Assembly: GCF_022811525.1 (NCBI RefSeq)
Contig: NZ_CP063982.1
Span: forward strand, 496,001 to 560,000
DNA length: 64,000 bases
Source: Orrella daihaiensis
Lineage (GTDB): Bacteria > Pseudomonadota > Gammaproteobacteria > Burkholderiales > Burkholderiaceae_B
Direction: 5' to 3'
In this document: positions 8,494 through 16,712 of the stretch, in pieces
How positions within the stretch are numbered: position 1 is the first letter of the stretch
Layout: the number at the start of each line of letters is the position of its first letter
The notes under the pieces: model-generated
Databases searched by the model: none
The model's input: only the letters and a program-made list of their open reading frames with translations
Told to the model about the DNA's origin: nothing
Position numbers and translations under genes: made by a program

Positions 8494-8527
8494 TCAATAT
8501 CCATGCAGCGTTAACGAGAGGACAAAT

Positions 8528-9325
8528 ATGACTGAAGCTGTTTTGTTGGAAACCATCGATCCCCAGGGTGTGATGACACTGACCCTGAACCACGAGCCGA
8601 CCCGCAACGCGCTGACCGGCACTGGCTTAACCGAGGCATTGTTAGATGCGTTTGCACGCATCGAACGTAATCGTGACATTAAGGTACTGATCCTGACTGC
8701 CAAAGGGAAAGTTTTTTCTTCAGGTGGCAAGATTGACGAGATGGCTCGCCAGATTCAACCCGAAGTCTCATCTGCGGCTTTGCGTCAAGAGTACCGGCAC
8801 GGCATTCAACGTTTGCCGCTCGCGCTACATCATTTAGAGATCCCCACCATTGCTGCGGTTAACGGCATGGCCATTGGCGCTGGTTGTGACTTGGCGTGCA
8901 TGTGTGACATCCGGATTGCATCGGAAAAAGCGTCTTTTGCAGAGAGTTTTGTGAAGGTAGGGATTATTCCGGGTGATGGTGGAGCCTGGTTCTTGCCAAG
9001 AATCATTGGCATGGCTCGCGCAGTGGAAATGTCCCTGACCGGTGAGTCTATCGATGCGCAAACGGCGCTTGATTGGGGTTTGGTATCGCGCGTGGTGCCC
9101 GATGAGCAGTTGTTACCCACTGCGACTGAACTCGCTCATAAGATGACCGGCAACTCCCCGGATATCATTCGTTTGACCAAACGTTTGCTCAGGGAAGGGC
9201 AACAGGCGTCACTGGCGAATCTGTTGGAGTTGTCCGCTGCTTATCAGGCCATCGCTCACAAGACCCCCGAGCATGCTGCGATTGTTCAAGACTTTATGGC
9301 CCGCAAAGCGCAAAAGAAAACATAA
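8528..9325 (+). CDS. Enoyl-CoA hydratase/isomerase family protein (crotonase)
   Basis: A 265-residue crotonase-fold enzyme acting on an acyl-CoA thioester. Landmarks are NALTGTGLTEALLDAF, KVFSSGGKIDEM for the first oxyanion-hole segment, PTIAAVNGMAIGAGCDLACMCDIRIAS for the second, and FVKVGIIPGDGGAWFLPR. In place of the two glutamates of classic hydratases it shows a glycine- and aspartate-containing pair (GAGCDLA and GDGGAW), so isomerase or another crotonase chemistry is possible. Exact substrate is unknown. A terminator follows at 9352-9382. Confidence 0.9.
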   Translation: MTEAVLLETIDPQGVMTLTLNHEPTRNALTGTGLTEALLDAFARIERNRDIKVLILTAKGKVFSSGGKIDEMARQIQPEVSSAALRQEYRHGIQRLPLALHHLEIPTIAAVNGMAIGAGCDLACMCDIRIASEKASFAESFVKVGIIPGDGGAWFLPRIIGMARAVEMSLTGESIDAQTALDWGLVSRVVPDEQLLPTATELAHKMTGNSPDIIRLTKRLLREGQQASLANLLELSAAYQAIAHKTPEHAAIVQDFMARKAQKKT

Positions 9326-9351
9326 GCTAATTAAATCAATGTCTTATGATG

Positions 9352-9382
9352 CCCTTCACCTAAAAAGTGGAGGGTTTTTTTT
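9352..9382 (+). terminator. Rho-independent terminator after the crotonase gene
   Basis: CCCTTCAC at 9352-9359 pairs with GTGGAGGG at 9367-9374 (one G-T wobble) around a short loop, followed by eight T residues. It separates the tautomerase-crotonase unit from the groESL promoter. Confidence 0.8.
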
Positions 9383-9390
9383 CTTGGGGC

Positions 9391-9418
9391 TTGAAACTCA
9401 AAAATTCATCCTTATAAT
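9391..9418 (+). promoter_or_regulatory. groESL promoter
   Basis: TTGAAA at 9391-9396 and TATAAT at 9413-9418, spaced 16 bases, make a strong vegetative promoter. The -35 is preceded by C, giving CTTGAAA, which is also the sigma-32 -35 core, so a heat-shock polymerase may share it; the -10 fits sigma-70 better. The -10 touches the CIRCE operator. Confidence 0.75.
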
Positions 9419-9444
9419 TAGCACTCGTCGAAGGTGAGTGCTAA
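9418..9444 (+). promoter_or_regulatory. CIRCE operator (HrcA site)
   Basis: TTAGCACTC at 9418-9426, nine spacer bases, then GAGTGCTAA at 9436-9444: a perfect 9-N9-9 CIRCE inverted repeat. It is the known binding site of the heat-shock repressor HrcA, placed over the transcription start just after the -10, so that HrcA would block initiation until heat stress. The hrcA gene itself is not in the window. Confidence 0.95.
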
Positions 9445-9510
9445 CAGATTGCTGTAGCGATAGCCTTCCAGTTACCAATCCTAAATCTAATTTTGTAACA
9501 GGAGTGTTTC

Positions 9511-9798
9511 ATGGCCCTGCGTCCCCTGCACGATCGTGTGATCGTCAAACGCCTGGACAACGAGCGCAAGACAGCGTCAGGCATCGTAATTCCGGATAGC
9601 GCAGCAGAAAAGCCCGATCAGGGTGAAGTGCTTGCCGTTGGTCCTGGCAAAAAAGGCGATGATGGCAAGTCTCAGCCACTCGACGTCAAAGTCGGCGACA
9701 AAGTTCTGTTTGGCAAATATGCCGGTCAGAGCGTCAAAGTTGACGGTGAGGAAGTACTCGTCATCCGCGAAGACGAGATTCTCGCTGTCATCAGCTAA
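9511..9798 (+). CDS. groES: Co-chaperonin GroES
   Basis: GroES is the heptameric lid of the GroEL folding chamber. The 95-residue protein starts MALRPLHDRVIVKR, has the mobile loop around ERKTASGIVIPDSAAEKP that contacts GroEL, then GEVLAVGPGK and the C-terminal VLVIREDEILAVIS. Length and motifs are standard. Expression is under the CIRCE operator at 9418-9444, and groEL follows after 28 bases. Confidence 0.99.
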   Translation: MALRPLHDRVIVKRLDNERKTASGIVIPDSAAEKPDQGEVLAVGPGKKGDDGKSQPLDVKVGDKVLFGKYAGQSVKVDGEEVLVIREDEILAVIS

Positions 9799-9826
9799 CC
9801 CGAACTGAATTCAAGAGGTATATCTC

Positions 9827-11476
9827 ATGGCTGCAAAGCAAGTTTATTTTGGTGATGACGCCCGCTCGAAGATCGTGCGCGGTGTCAACGTTCTGGCCAA
9901 TGCTGTTAAGGCAACACTCGGCCCCAAGGGTCGTAATGTAGTGCTCGAGCGTTCATTTGGTGCGCCGACCGTCACTAAGGACGGTGTCTCGGTTGCCAAG
10001 GAGATCGAACTAAAAGACAAGTTCGAAAACATCGGCGCTCAGTTGGTCAAGGAAGTGGCCTCGAAAACTTCCGATTCGGCCGGTGATGGCACGACGACTG
10101 CTACCGTGCTAGCCCAAGCGATCGTGGTTGAAGGCTTGAAGTATGTCGCTGCCGGTATCAATCCAATGGACCTCAAGCGCGGCATCGACAAGGCGGTGGC
10201 AGCAGCTGTTGAAGAGCTGCGCAACCTCTCCAAGCCATGCACGACCAGCAAAGAAATTGCTCAAGTTGGGTCGATTTCAGCTAACAGTGACACCTCGATT
10301 GGCGAGATCATCGCCAACGCGATGGATAAGGTGGGCAAGGAAGGTGTGATTACCGTTGAAGACGGCAAGTCCCTCGAGAACGAGCTTGACGTGGTTGAAG
10401 GTATGCAGTTTGACCGTGGCTATCTGTCGCCTTACTTCATCAACAATCCCGAGAAGCAGGTTTCTGCGCTCGAGGATCCATACATCCTGATCTTTGACAA
10501 GAAGATCAGCAACATCCGCGATCTGTTGCCCGTACTTGAGCAGGTTGCCAAGTCGAGCCGTCCGCTGCTGATCATCGCAGAAGACGTTGAAGGCGAAGCG
10601 CTTGCTACGTTGGTGGTTAACAACATCCGCGGTATCCTGAAGACCACGGCTGTCAAAGCGCCTGGCTTCGGTGACCGTCGTAAAGCAATGCTCGAAGACA
10701 TCGCCATTTTGACTGGTGGCACCGTGATCTCTGAAGAGACTGGTCTGTCGCTCGAGAAAGCCACGTTGGCTGAGCTCGGCCAAGCCAAGCGCATTGAAGT
10801 TGCGAAAGAGAACACCACCATCATTGATGGCGCAGGTGATCCCAAGTCAATCGAAGCACGTGTGAAGCAAATTCGCACTCAGATTGACGAAGCAACCTCT
10901 GATTACGACCGCGAGAAGCTGCAAGAGCGTGTTGCCAAGCTGGCTGGTGGTGTGGCTGTGATTCGTGTTGGTGCAGCGACCGAAGTCGAGATGAAAGAGA
11001 AGAAGGCTCGTGTTGAGGACGCGCTGCATGCTACGCGTGCTGCTGTTGAAGAAGGCATCGTGCCTGGTGGTGGTGTCGCTCTGTTGCGTGCCCGTGCCGC
11101 CGTTGAAAAAGTCAAAGGCTCTAACGCTGATCAGGAAGCCGGTGTTCGTTTGGTCCTGCGTGCAGTTGAAGAGCCGCTGCGCACAATCGTTGCCAACGCT
11201 GGCGACGAACCCAGTGTCGTGGTTAACCGAGTCGTTGATGGCAAAGGCAACTTTGGCTTTAACGCTGCTAGCGGCGAGTATGGTGATCTTGTTGAGCAAG
11301 GCGTGCTGGACCCAACCAAGGTGACTCGTACTGCGCTACAAAATGCTGCATCGGTTGCTAGCTTGTTGTTGACGACTGAAGTCGCAGTTTGCGAGGTCGC
11401 TGAAGATAAGCCTGCACCAGCCATGCCCGGTGGTGACATGGGTGGTATGGGCGGCATGGGTGGTATGGGCTTCTAA
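9827..11476 (+). CDS. groEL: Chaperonin GroEL
   Basis: GroEL is the 60 kDa ATP-driven folding chamber of the cytoplasm. The 549-residue protein shows the nucleotide site GPKGRNVVL at 32-40 and GDGTTTATVLA from 86, with Asp87 as an ATPase residue; the apical domain spans about 190-375; GGGVALLRA lies in the C-terminal equatorial part. It ends with the usual flexible GGM repeat tail (five GGM or GM units). Co-transcribed with groES and closed by a terminator 25 bases downstream. Confidence 0.99.
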   Translation: MAAKQVYFGDDARSKIVRGVNVLANAVKATLGPKGRNVVLERSFGAPTVTKDGVSVAKEIELKDKFENIGAQLVKEVASKTSDSAGDGTTTATVLAQAIVVEGLKYVAAGINPMDLKRGIDKAVAAAVEELRNLSKPCTTSKEIAQVGSISANSDTSIGEIIANAMDKVGKEGVITVEDGKSLENELDVVEGMQFDRGYLSPYFINNPEKQVSALEDPYILIFDKKISNIRDLLPVLEQVAKSSRPLLIIAEDVEGEALATLVVNNIRGILKTTAVKAPGFGDRRKAMLEDIAILTGGTVISEETGLSLEKATLAELGQAKRIEVAKENTTIIDGAGDPKSIEARVKQIRTQIDEATSDYDREKLQERVAKLAGGVAVIRVGAATEVEMKEKKARVEDALHATRAAVEEGIVPGGGVALLRARAAVEKVKGSNADQEAGVRLVLRAVEEPLRTIVANAGDEPSVVVNRVVDGKGNFGFNAASGEYGDLVEQGVLDPTKVTRTALQNAASVASLLLTTEVAVCEVAEDKPAPAMPGGDMGGMGGMGGMGF

Positions 11477-11500
11477 GTCCTTGTTGTCTCCCCTGTCTGA

Positions 11501-11534
11501 ACCCCGGTGGCGAAACCCACTGGGGTTTTTTTTT
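11501..11534 (+). terminator. groESL terminator
   Basis: ACCCCGGTGG at 11501-11510 pairs with CCACTGGGGT at 11517-11526 (one wobble) around a six-base loop, followed by a run of nine T residues. A textbook Rho-independent terminator. Confidence 0.93.
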
Positions 11535-11586
11535 ACAATTTGCAAATCGGCGTCATGCCATCACAACAAAAATAGCAGGGGATAAC

Positions 11587-12501
11587 ATGCAAGCAGACTG
11601 GGTATGGCTCTGGGTGCCCGTGACAATTCTGGCGGCAGCTTTGCAAACGGGTCGCAATGCCATCCAGCGAGGTCTGACTGAGGAGCTCGGTACGATTGGC
11701 GCTACGCAGGTTCGCTTTGTGTTCGGCCTACCTTTTGCATGCCTATTCTTTGGTGTGGCATGGGTGTTTGGTGATATTGCTTGGCCAAGCCTCACTTGGT
11801 CGTTTCTGGCGTTTGTCTTGTTGGGGGCGATTGCGCAGATAGCAGCAACCGCGTTGATGCTGGCGGCAATGCAGATGCGCGACTTTGTCGTTGTGACGGT
11901 ATGGACCAAGACCGAGCCAGTTCAAATCGCATTGTTTGGCCTCATCGTGCTTGGTGAGGTGTTGCGTTTGGACACCTTGTTGGCCATTTGTCTGGCAACG
12001 TTTGGGGTTGTCTGGATGGCTTGGCGACCACTGGGATCTGCTAATGGACAGACGGTATCAGCACGTCCCATCCTGCTTGGATTGGCTGCTGCAGCCGGGT
12101 TTGCCGTAGCGGCGGTTGGGTTCCGGGGCGCGATCTTGGCGCTGCCAGAAGGAAACTTCTTGGTGCGCGCATCATGGACGCTTGTTTGCGGTCTGATTAT
12201 TCAGGCATCGATTTTGTTGGCATGGTTGATGTGGCGATCCCCTGAGGTTTGGCACAGATGTATCGGCGCTTGGAGAATATCGATCTGGGGTGGTTTTTTA
12301 GGTGCAGCGGCCTCACAGGCCTGGTTCATTGGTTTTGCTTTGACCACTGCAGCCAACGTTCGTACGCTGGCTTTGGTTGAGGTATTTTTTGCGCAGATCG
12401 TTTCACGCAAGCTGTTCCAAGGCCACACGACGACCCAGGAAAAAATCGGGATGATATTGATTGTCGCCGGTGTGGGTTGGTTGTTGTGGCTTCAGGCCTG
12501 A
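11587..12501 (+). CDS. EamA/DMT family transporter
   Basis: A 304-residue inner-membrane protein with about ten hydrophobic segments arranged as two EamA repeats. Features include GRNAIQRGLTEELGTIGATQVRFVFG near the N-terminus and, in the second repeat, ALVEVFFAQIVSRKLFQGH, a form of the usual PVFAALLGWLFLGE region before the last helix. The family exports or imports small metabolites such as amino acids or sugars; the substrate cannot be inferred. It stands alone after the groESL terminator and is convergent with cpoB, six bases away. The junction carries a 14-bp perfect palindrome (12490-12503) without a T run. Confidence 0.82.
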   Translation: MQADWVWLWVPVTILAAALQTGRNAIQRGLTEELGTIGATQVRFVFGLPFACLFFGVAWVFGDIAWPSLTWSFLAFVLLGAIAQIAATALMLAAMQMRDFVVVTVWTKTEPVQIALFGLIVLGEVLRLDTLLAICLATFGVVWMAWRPLGSANGQTVSARPILLGLAAAAGFAVAAVGFRGAILALPEGNFLVRASWTLVCGLIIQASILLAWLMWRSPEVWHRCIGAWRISIWGGFLGAAASQAWFIGFALTTAANVRTLALVEVFFAQIVSRKLFQGHTTTQEKIGMILIVAGVGWLLWLQA

Positions 12502-12507
12502 AGGCGC

Positions 12508-13170
12508 TTAGAGCAACTTTAAACGCTCTTGCGCCGATTGGGCTGCAGCCGTATTGGGATAGTTTTTGACTATTTTTTCCAGGGTGGCTTTCGCTGCGGT
12601 ACGTTGATTAAGCTCGAACTCACTACCGGCAATGACAAGCAGTGCGTCCGGTGCTCGGGGGTGATCAGGAAATTTGCCAGCCATGGTGTTGAGCACCGAG
12701 ATTGCACCCCGATAGTTTTTGTTGGCGTAGTTGGCACTACCCAAGTAGAACTGGGCAGTGGGTGCCAATACGCTTTCTGGATAAAGCGTCAGAAACGCCG
12801 ATAACGACTCAGCCGAGCCCTTAAAGTCACCTTTGCGGTACAAATCCATTGCGCCATCGAAGGCAGCCTGCTCCTTGCTGTCTTTGGCCTGTTCTGGTTG
12901 TTCATTAGAGCCCGAGCCTAGAGCAGCGCGTGGCCCACCCATTTCTTCAATCTGGGCGCGCAATCGGGTCAGCTCTTGTTCGAGCATATCGATGCGGTTG
13001 GCGAGCTGTAAACTCGCACGTTGACTCGTTTCTGTCAACGTGCGTAGCTCTTGACGCAACTCTAGTATCGCTTGCCGAGCTTCACTGTCTGTAAATGCAT
13101 GGCTGACAGGGGTAACTGCAGCCAAGCAAGACGTGACGGCAACAGCAAAAGAAATTCGAGTCAAATGCAT
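12508..13170 (-). CDS. cpoB: Tol-Pal system protein CpoB (YbgF)
   Basis: CpoB is a periplasmic protein that binds TolA and coordinates outer-membrane constriction with peptidoglycan synthesis by PBP1B. The 220-residue protein has a signal peptide (about 1-25, ending SHAF), an N-terminal trimerising coiled coil (about 30-75: LELRQELRTLTETSQR, LEQELTRLRAQIEEM), a linker, and three TPR repeats from about 103: FDGAMDLYRKGDFKGSAE, QFYLGSANYANKNYRGAI and LLVIAGSEFELNQRTAA. It is the last gene of the tol-pal run, 18 bases after pal. Confidence 0.94.
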   Translation of the reverse strand: MHLTRISFAVAVTSCLAAVTPVSHAFTDSEARQAILELRQELRTLTETSQRASLQLANRIDMLEQELTRLRAQIEEMGGPRAALGSGSNEQPEQAKDSKEQAAFDGAMDLYRKGDFKGSAESLSAFLTLYPESVLAPTAQFYLGSANYANKNYRGAISVLNTMAGKFPDHPRAPDALLVIAGSEFELNQRTAAKATLEKIVKNYPNTAAAQSAQERLKLL

Positions 13171-13188
13171 CGTATATGCCTCTTTGGT

Positions 13189-13695
13189 TTATCGCAGGTA
13201 AACGATGTCTGCGCGTCGGTTCTCAGCGTAATCAGCTTCGGTGTCACCTAGTGCCTTGGGCTTTTCCTTACCAAAGCTGATGGTCTCAATCTGGGTCTCG
13301 CGTGCCCCGATCAGCGTCATCATGCTACTGACCGCTTGCGCACGCCGTTGTCCGAGTGCCAGGTTGTATTCAGCACCACCACGCGCATCCGTATTGCCTT
13401 CGATCAGTATTTTTTGTTGTGGATTGGCAGCCAAGTAGCGAGCATGGGTCTCAACCAATGGCCGGTATTGATCGCCTACGGAGTAGCTGTCAAATTCGAA
13501 ATACACCGAACGATCGGTGGCCAGCACACTGCTTGGGTTAAATGGATCCATCACGCCCGCTGCAGATGCCCCGCCTGCGCCACCACTTCCACCGGCTGCG
13601 CCGGCTGCTGGATCATCTAGCGACACGGAACTACAAGCAGCCAAGGCTAGGGCAAGGCCGACAACTGAAAGTGACTTGGCAAGGCGCGATTTCAT
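13189..13695 (-). CDS. pal: Peptidoglycan-associated lipoprotein Pal
   Basis: Pal anchors the outer membrane to peptidoglycan as part of Tol-Pal. The 168-residue precursor has a lipoprotein signal with lipobox LAAC, making Cys21 the lipidated residue, then a glycine-, serine- and alanine-rich linker (GAAGGSGGAGGASAAG). The OmpA-like domain spans about 60-168: VYFEFDSYSV, ILIEGNTDARGGAEYNLALGQRRA and ENRRADIVYL, which include the residues that bind meso-diaminopimelate. Maturation would need Lgt, encoded at 22095-22904. Confidence 0.97.
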   Translation of the reverse strand: MKSRLAKSLSVVGLALALAACSSVSLDDPAAGAAGGSGGAGGASAAGVMDPFNPSSVLATDRSVYFEFDSYSVGDQYRPLVETHARYLAANPQQKILIEGNTDARGGAEYNLALGQRRAQAVSSMMTLIGARETQIETISFGKEKPKALGDTEADYAENRRADIVYLR

Positions 13696-13740
13696 GAGCT
13701 TTTCCTTTTGGGAAGTGCGTTAAACAGTGTTGGTTAGTGC

Positions 13741-15036
13741 CTACTGCGATTGACCGTATGGCCCCCAGGTTGGTTCCCGGATCTCTCCGTTTAAAACGGA
13801 TAGTGTCTGACGCATGCGACCATCACTTGAAACACCAGCCAACATGTTACGCCCTCCTTGCTTGGCTGCATATAGGACTTGTTTACCATTTGGTGCAAAA
13901 CTAGGAGATTGATCGTCCGGTCCTTGCGTTAGCAACGTTTCGTTACCGGTGGCCAAGTCAATCAGTGCAATCCGGAACTGACCATCACGACGAGTGACCA
14001 CTAGCAAACTTTGACCGTCTGGAGAGATGCGAGGGGTGATGTTGTAGTTGCCGTTAAATGTGATGCGTCGGGCTTCGCCACCGGTGACAGGAACCTGGTA
14101 AATCTGTGGGCTACCAGAGCGATCGCTGGTAAAGAAAATCGATTGACCATCCGGGCTGAACACGGGCTCGGTATCGATCAGCGGAGAGCGAGTTAGACGC
14201 CTCAAGTTTGAGCCATCCGCTGAATTGACCAGGTAGATTTGAGACAGCCCGTCACGTGTGAGCACCACAGCGAGGGTTTGTCCATCGGGTGACCAAGCAG
14301 GCGCAGAGTTATTGCCCTTGAAGTTGGCGACCGGTACGCGTTTGCTGGTGGCTAATTCATGGACATAGACAACTGGTTTACCTGATTCGAAACTCACATA
14401 AGCCAATTTACTGCCATCTGGAGACCAGGCGGGCGAGATAATCGGCTCACGAGAACGCAATGCAATTTGAGGGTTTTGTCCGTCGGCATCTGCAATCTGT
14501 AGTTCGTAGGTATTGCCCTGCTTTAATACGTAGGCGATACGAGTCGCGAACACGCCCCGAATCCCGGTGATTTTTTCGTAGATGCGATCGGCAATCTGGT
14601 GGGCAATACGCCGCAATTCACGGTCGCTGCCATCAAATGCCACGCCATCAAGCTGTTGTTGGTTGATGGTATCGGCGAGCCGATACTTGACCTCGTATTG
14701 GCCTTCAGCGGTTTTGGTGACTGTGCCATAGGCGACATAGTCAGCACCACGAGTTCGCCACTCTGCATAGGCAATGGGTGAATCGATGGTTAGCTGAGCG
14801 CCTGTGGTGTTAATCAGACGAAATTGGCCCGAGCGTGTCAGGTCAGCACGAATGACTTCTGCGATGAGTCGACCTGCTGGATCGCCACTGAAGTCGGCGA
14901 TAGCAACCGGAAACTGTTGTGCACCTGTCCCAGAGATATCAACCCGCAACTGCGCCTGACTGTTGAAGGGCAAGAATGCCAGTGAAGCAAGTAACGCCAG
15001 GGCTGAAGCCAAGCGGTAGAAAACAGATCGTGACAT
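13741..15036 (-). CDS. tolB: Tol-Pal translocation protein TolB
   Basis: TolB is the periplasmic protein that binds Pal and is released by TolA. The 431-residue precursor has a signal peptide (about 1-28, ending NSQAQ), an N-terminal alpha/beta domain (about 30-165) and a C-terminal six-bladed beta-propeller. The blades show the repeated SPDGS/SPDGQ turn: SPAWSPDGSKLAYVS, APAWSPDGQTLAVVL, EPVFSPDGQSIFFTSDRSG, TPRISPDGQSLLVVTRRDG and SPSFAPNGKQVLYAAK. It lies 21 bases after tolA. Confidence 0.97.
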   Translation of the reverse strand: MSRSVFYRLASALALLASLAFLPFNSQAQLRVDISGTGAQQFPVAIADFSGDPAGRLIAEVIRADLTRSGQFRLINTTGAQLTIDSPIAYAEWRTRGADYVAYGTVTKTAEGQYEVKYRLADTINQQQLDGVAFDGSDRELRRIAHQIADRIYEKITGIRGVFATRIAYVLKQGNTYELQIADADGQNPQIALRSREPIISPAWSPDGSKLAYVSFESGKPVVYVHELATSKRVPVANFKGNNSAPAWSPDGQTLAVVLTRDGLSQIYLVNSADGSNLRRLTRSPLIDTEPVFSPDGQSIFFTSDRSGSPQIYQVPVTGGEARRITFNGNYNITPRISPDGQSLLVVTRRDGQFRIALIDLATGNETLLTQGPDDQSPSFAPNGKQVLYAAKQGGRNMLAGVSSDGRMRQTLSVLNGEIREPTWGPYGQSQ

Positions 15037-15057
15037 GAAGGTGGCCTCCGGTCGGTT

Positions 15058-16245
15058 TTAGTCATACATACGATAGTTCACATCAATATATGACGGATAG
15101 CGGCCTGATGGCGGCTTTGGAAAAGGTGAGCATCGGCGAATGCCATTGTCAACAGCCCGGTCAAATGCCGTATTACCGGAGCTACGTCTCAAACTCGTCG
15201 ACGACACAGTACCATCGGATTTTAACTGCACGCGGAACTGAGCTGTAGGGTTGACGTTGCCAGACTGAACCGGTGTGGGGAATGATACGTTTGGCTGTAT
15301 GCAAGCGCGGATCTGCCCCGCATAACCAGCATCTGCACCGCCACCTTGTTGATTTCTGCTTGCCGTGCCACCCGCAATCCCTGTCGCACCCATGATGTCG
15401 TTGCGAAACGCGTCGCGTAGCGCTTTCTCGCGTGCTGCCGCTTCTGCTTTGGCTTTACGCTCTGCCTCAGCCTTACGAGCAGCTTCTTCTCGTGCTTTGC
15501 GCTCGGCCTCGGCTTTTCTGGCCGCCTCCTCTTTGGCTTTACGTTCTGCTTCGGCTCGTTTTTCTGCCTGCTCACGAGCTTGGCGCTCGGCCCGTTCTTT
15601 GGCGAGCCTTTCAGCCTCAAGTTTTGCTTGCTGCTCGCGCTCTTGAGCAGCACGTCGTTCAGCCGCTTCGCGTTCAAGGCGTTCCTGCTCAAGTTTGGCT
15701 TGACGCTCGGCTTGTTCCTTTGCCTTGCGTTCAGCCTCTTCTTTTGCGCGTTGTTCAGCGGCAAGCTTGGCCTGCCGCGCTTGTTCTTCACGTCGCTCGC
15801 GTTCAGTCTCCTCGCGCGCCAAGCGCTGCGCCTCCAGACGTGCCTGCTCGGCGCGTTCCCGTTCTTTGGCTTGCTCCAGCGCAATCTCAGCCTCACGAGC
15901 GGCAATGTCAGGCTCTGGTGGTGGTGGCGGTGGCTCAGGTTGCTGTTCAGGGGTAGGAGCCGGCTCAGGCGCCGGTTCGGGTTGTGGCTCGGGCGGTGGC
16001 TCCGGCCGTGGTTCGGGTTGTGGTTCAGGCTGAGGCTCGGGAGCCCGTGCAACCTCGGTGGTATTGCCTTCGGTCCACAGCTCGACCTGAAGCGGGCCTG
16101 GACTTTCAAGTTGCCATTTGAGACCTGCCAATAACAGCACCGCGATGGTCAAATGAACCGCAATAGACGAACCGACAGCTCGCCAGCCTCCTTGGCCGAG
16201 TGCTGCTTGCCAGATCGATTTTTTACTTCGACGCGGTGGGGGCAT
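15058..16245 (-). CDS. tolA: Tol-Pal energy-transducing protein TolA
   Basis: TolA couples the TolQR proton motor to TolB-Pal. The 395-residue protein has one N-terminal membrane helix (about 26-45). A periplasmic Pro-Glu stretch of PEPQ-type repeats follows at about 69-115, then a very long charged helix of Ala, Glu, Lys and Arg (about 116-275) with repeats such as AERKAKEEAARK. The C-terminal domain (about 300-395) has ACIQPNVSFP and ends DVNYRMYD. The repeat region makes several long shadow frames. It shares one base with tolR (TAATG). Confidence 0.95.
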   Translation of the reverse strand: MPPPRRSKKSIWQAALGQGGWRAVGSSIAVHLTIAVLLLAGLKWQLESPGPLQVELWTEGNTTEVARAPEPQPEPQPEPRPEPPPEPQPEPAPEPAPTPEQQPEPPPPPPEPDIAAREAEIALEQAKERERAEQARLEAQRLAREETERERREEQARQAKLAAEQRAKEEAERKAKEQAERQAKLEQERLEREAAERRAAQEREQQAKLEAERLAKERAERQAREQAEKRAEAERKAKEEAARKAEAERKAREEAARKAEAERKAKAEAAAREKALRDAFRNDIMGATGIAGGTASRNQQGGGADAGYAGQIRACIQPNVSFPTPVQSGNVNPTAQFRVQLKSDGTVSSTSLRRSSGNTAFDRAVDNGIRRCSPFPKPPSGRYPSYIDVNYRMYD

Positions 16246-16712
16246 TAACTTCCAGTAGCAGGTGTCGTATCAACCGGTTTATCACCCTGTTGCTGATCCA
16301 CCAATAACCCCAGCCGGTCTATGCCGTTAGACCGCAGTCTGTCCATTAATTCGACCACGGTTTCGTACGGCACTTTGCCATGGGCTGCGATTAGAACCGG
16401 TTGGTCCGGCTCTCTGATTTCAAGAATGGTTTGAGCAACAGCATCTCGCGGAACTGGCTGAAACTCTCCGCCAGGTTCACGCTTTCGCCATGATAACTCG
16501 CCATCCTGAGCAATTTGAATTTCCAGAGGCACTAAAGGGACACTTGAGGCGCGTCCAACTGAGGGCAATTCAATGACACCGGGCGTGATCATTGGTGCAG
16601 TCACCATGAAAATCACCAGCAAAACCAGCATCACGTCGATGTACGGCACAACGTTCATTTCGTTTTTGAGTCGATGCCCGCCTCGCGCGCGGGAGGATCG
16701 CAAGGCGCTCAT
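16245..16712 (-). CDS. tolR: Tol-Pal protein TolR (ExbD/TolR family)
   Basis: TolR is a single-pass component of the proton channel that drives TolA. The 155-residue protein has a short basic N-terminus, then NEMNVVPYIDVMLVLLVIFMVTAPM, where the membrane Asp carries protons, and a periplasmic domain with QVPVLIAAHGKVPYETVVELMDRLR-like sequence and GIDRLGLLVD. The start overlaps the tolQ stop as ATGA, and its stop shares one base with tolA. Confidence 0.96.
   Translation of the reverse strand: MSALRSSRARGGHRLKNEMNVVPYIDVMLVLLVIFMVTAPMITPGVIELPSVGRASSVPLVPLEIQIAQDGELSWRKREPGGEFQPVPRDAVAQTILEIREPDQPVLIAAHGKVPYETVVELMDRLRSNGIDRLGLLVDQQQGDKPVDTTPATGS

Noticed and set aside
12490..12503. 14-bp perfect palindrome at the EamA-cpoB junction
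   Set aside because: It has no loop and no T run, and encodes the EamA C-terminus; probably chance or weak.
15440..16040. Regular repeats that might suggest a CRISPR array
   Set aside because: They are codon-level repeats of the TolA helix and Pro-Glu segment, without constant-length repeats or unique spacers.
15222..16134. Long frames of 170-295 codons on both strands
   Set aside because: They are shadows of the repetitive, biased codons of TolA; their products are low-complexity and the TolA frame is complete and well-supported.
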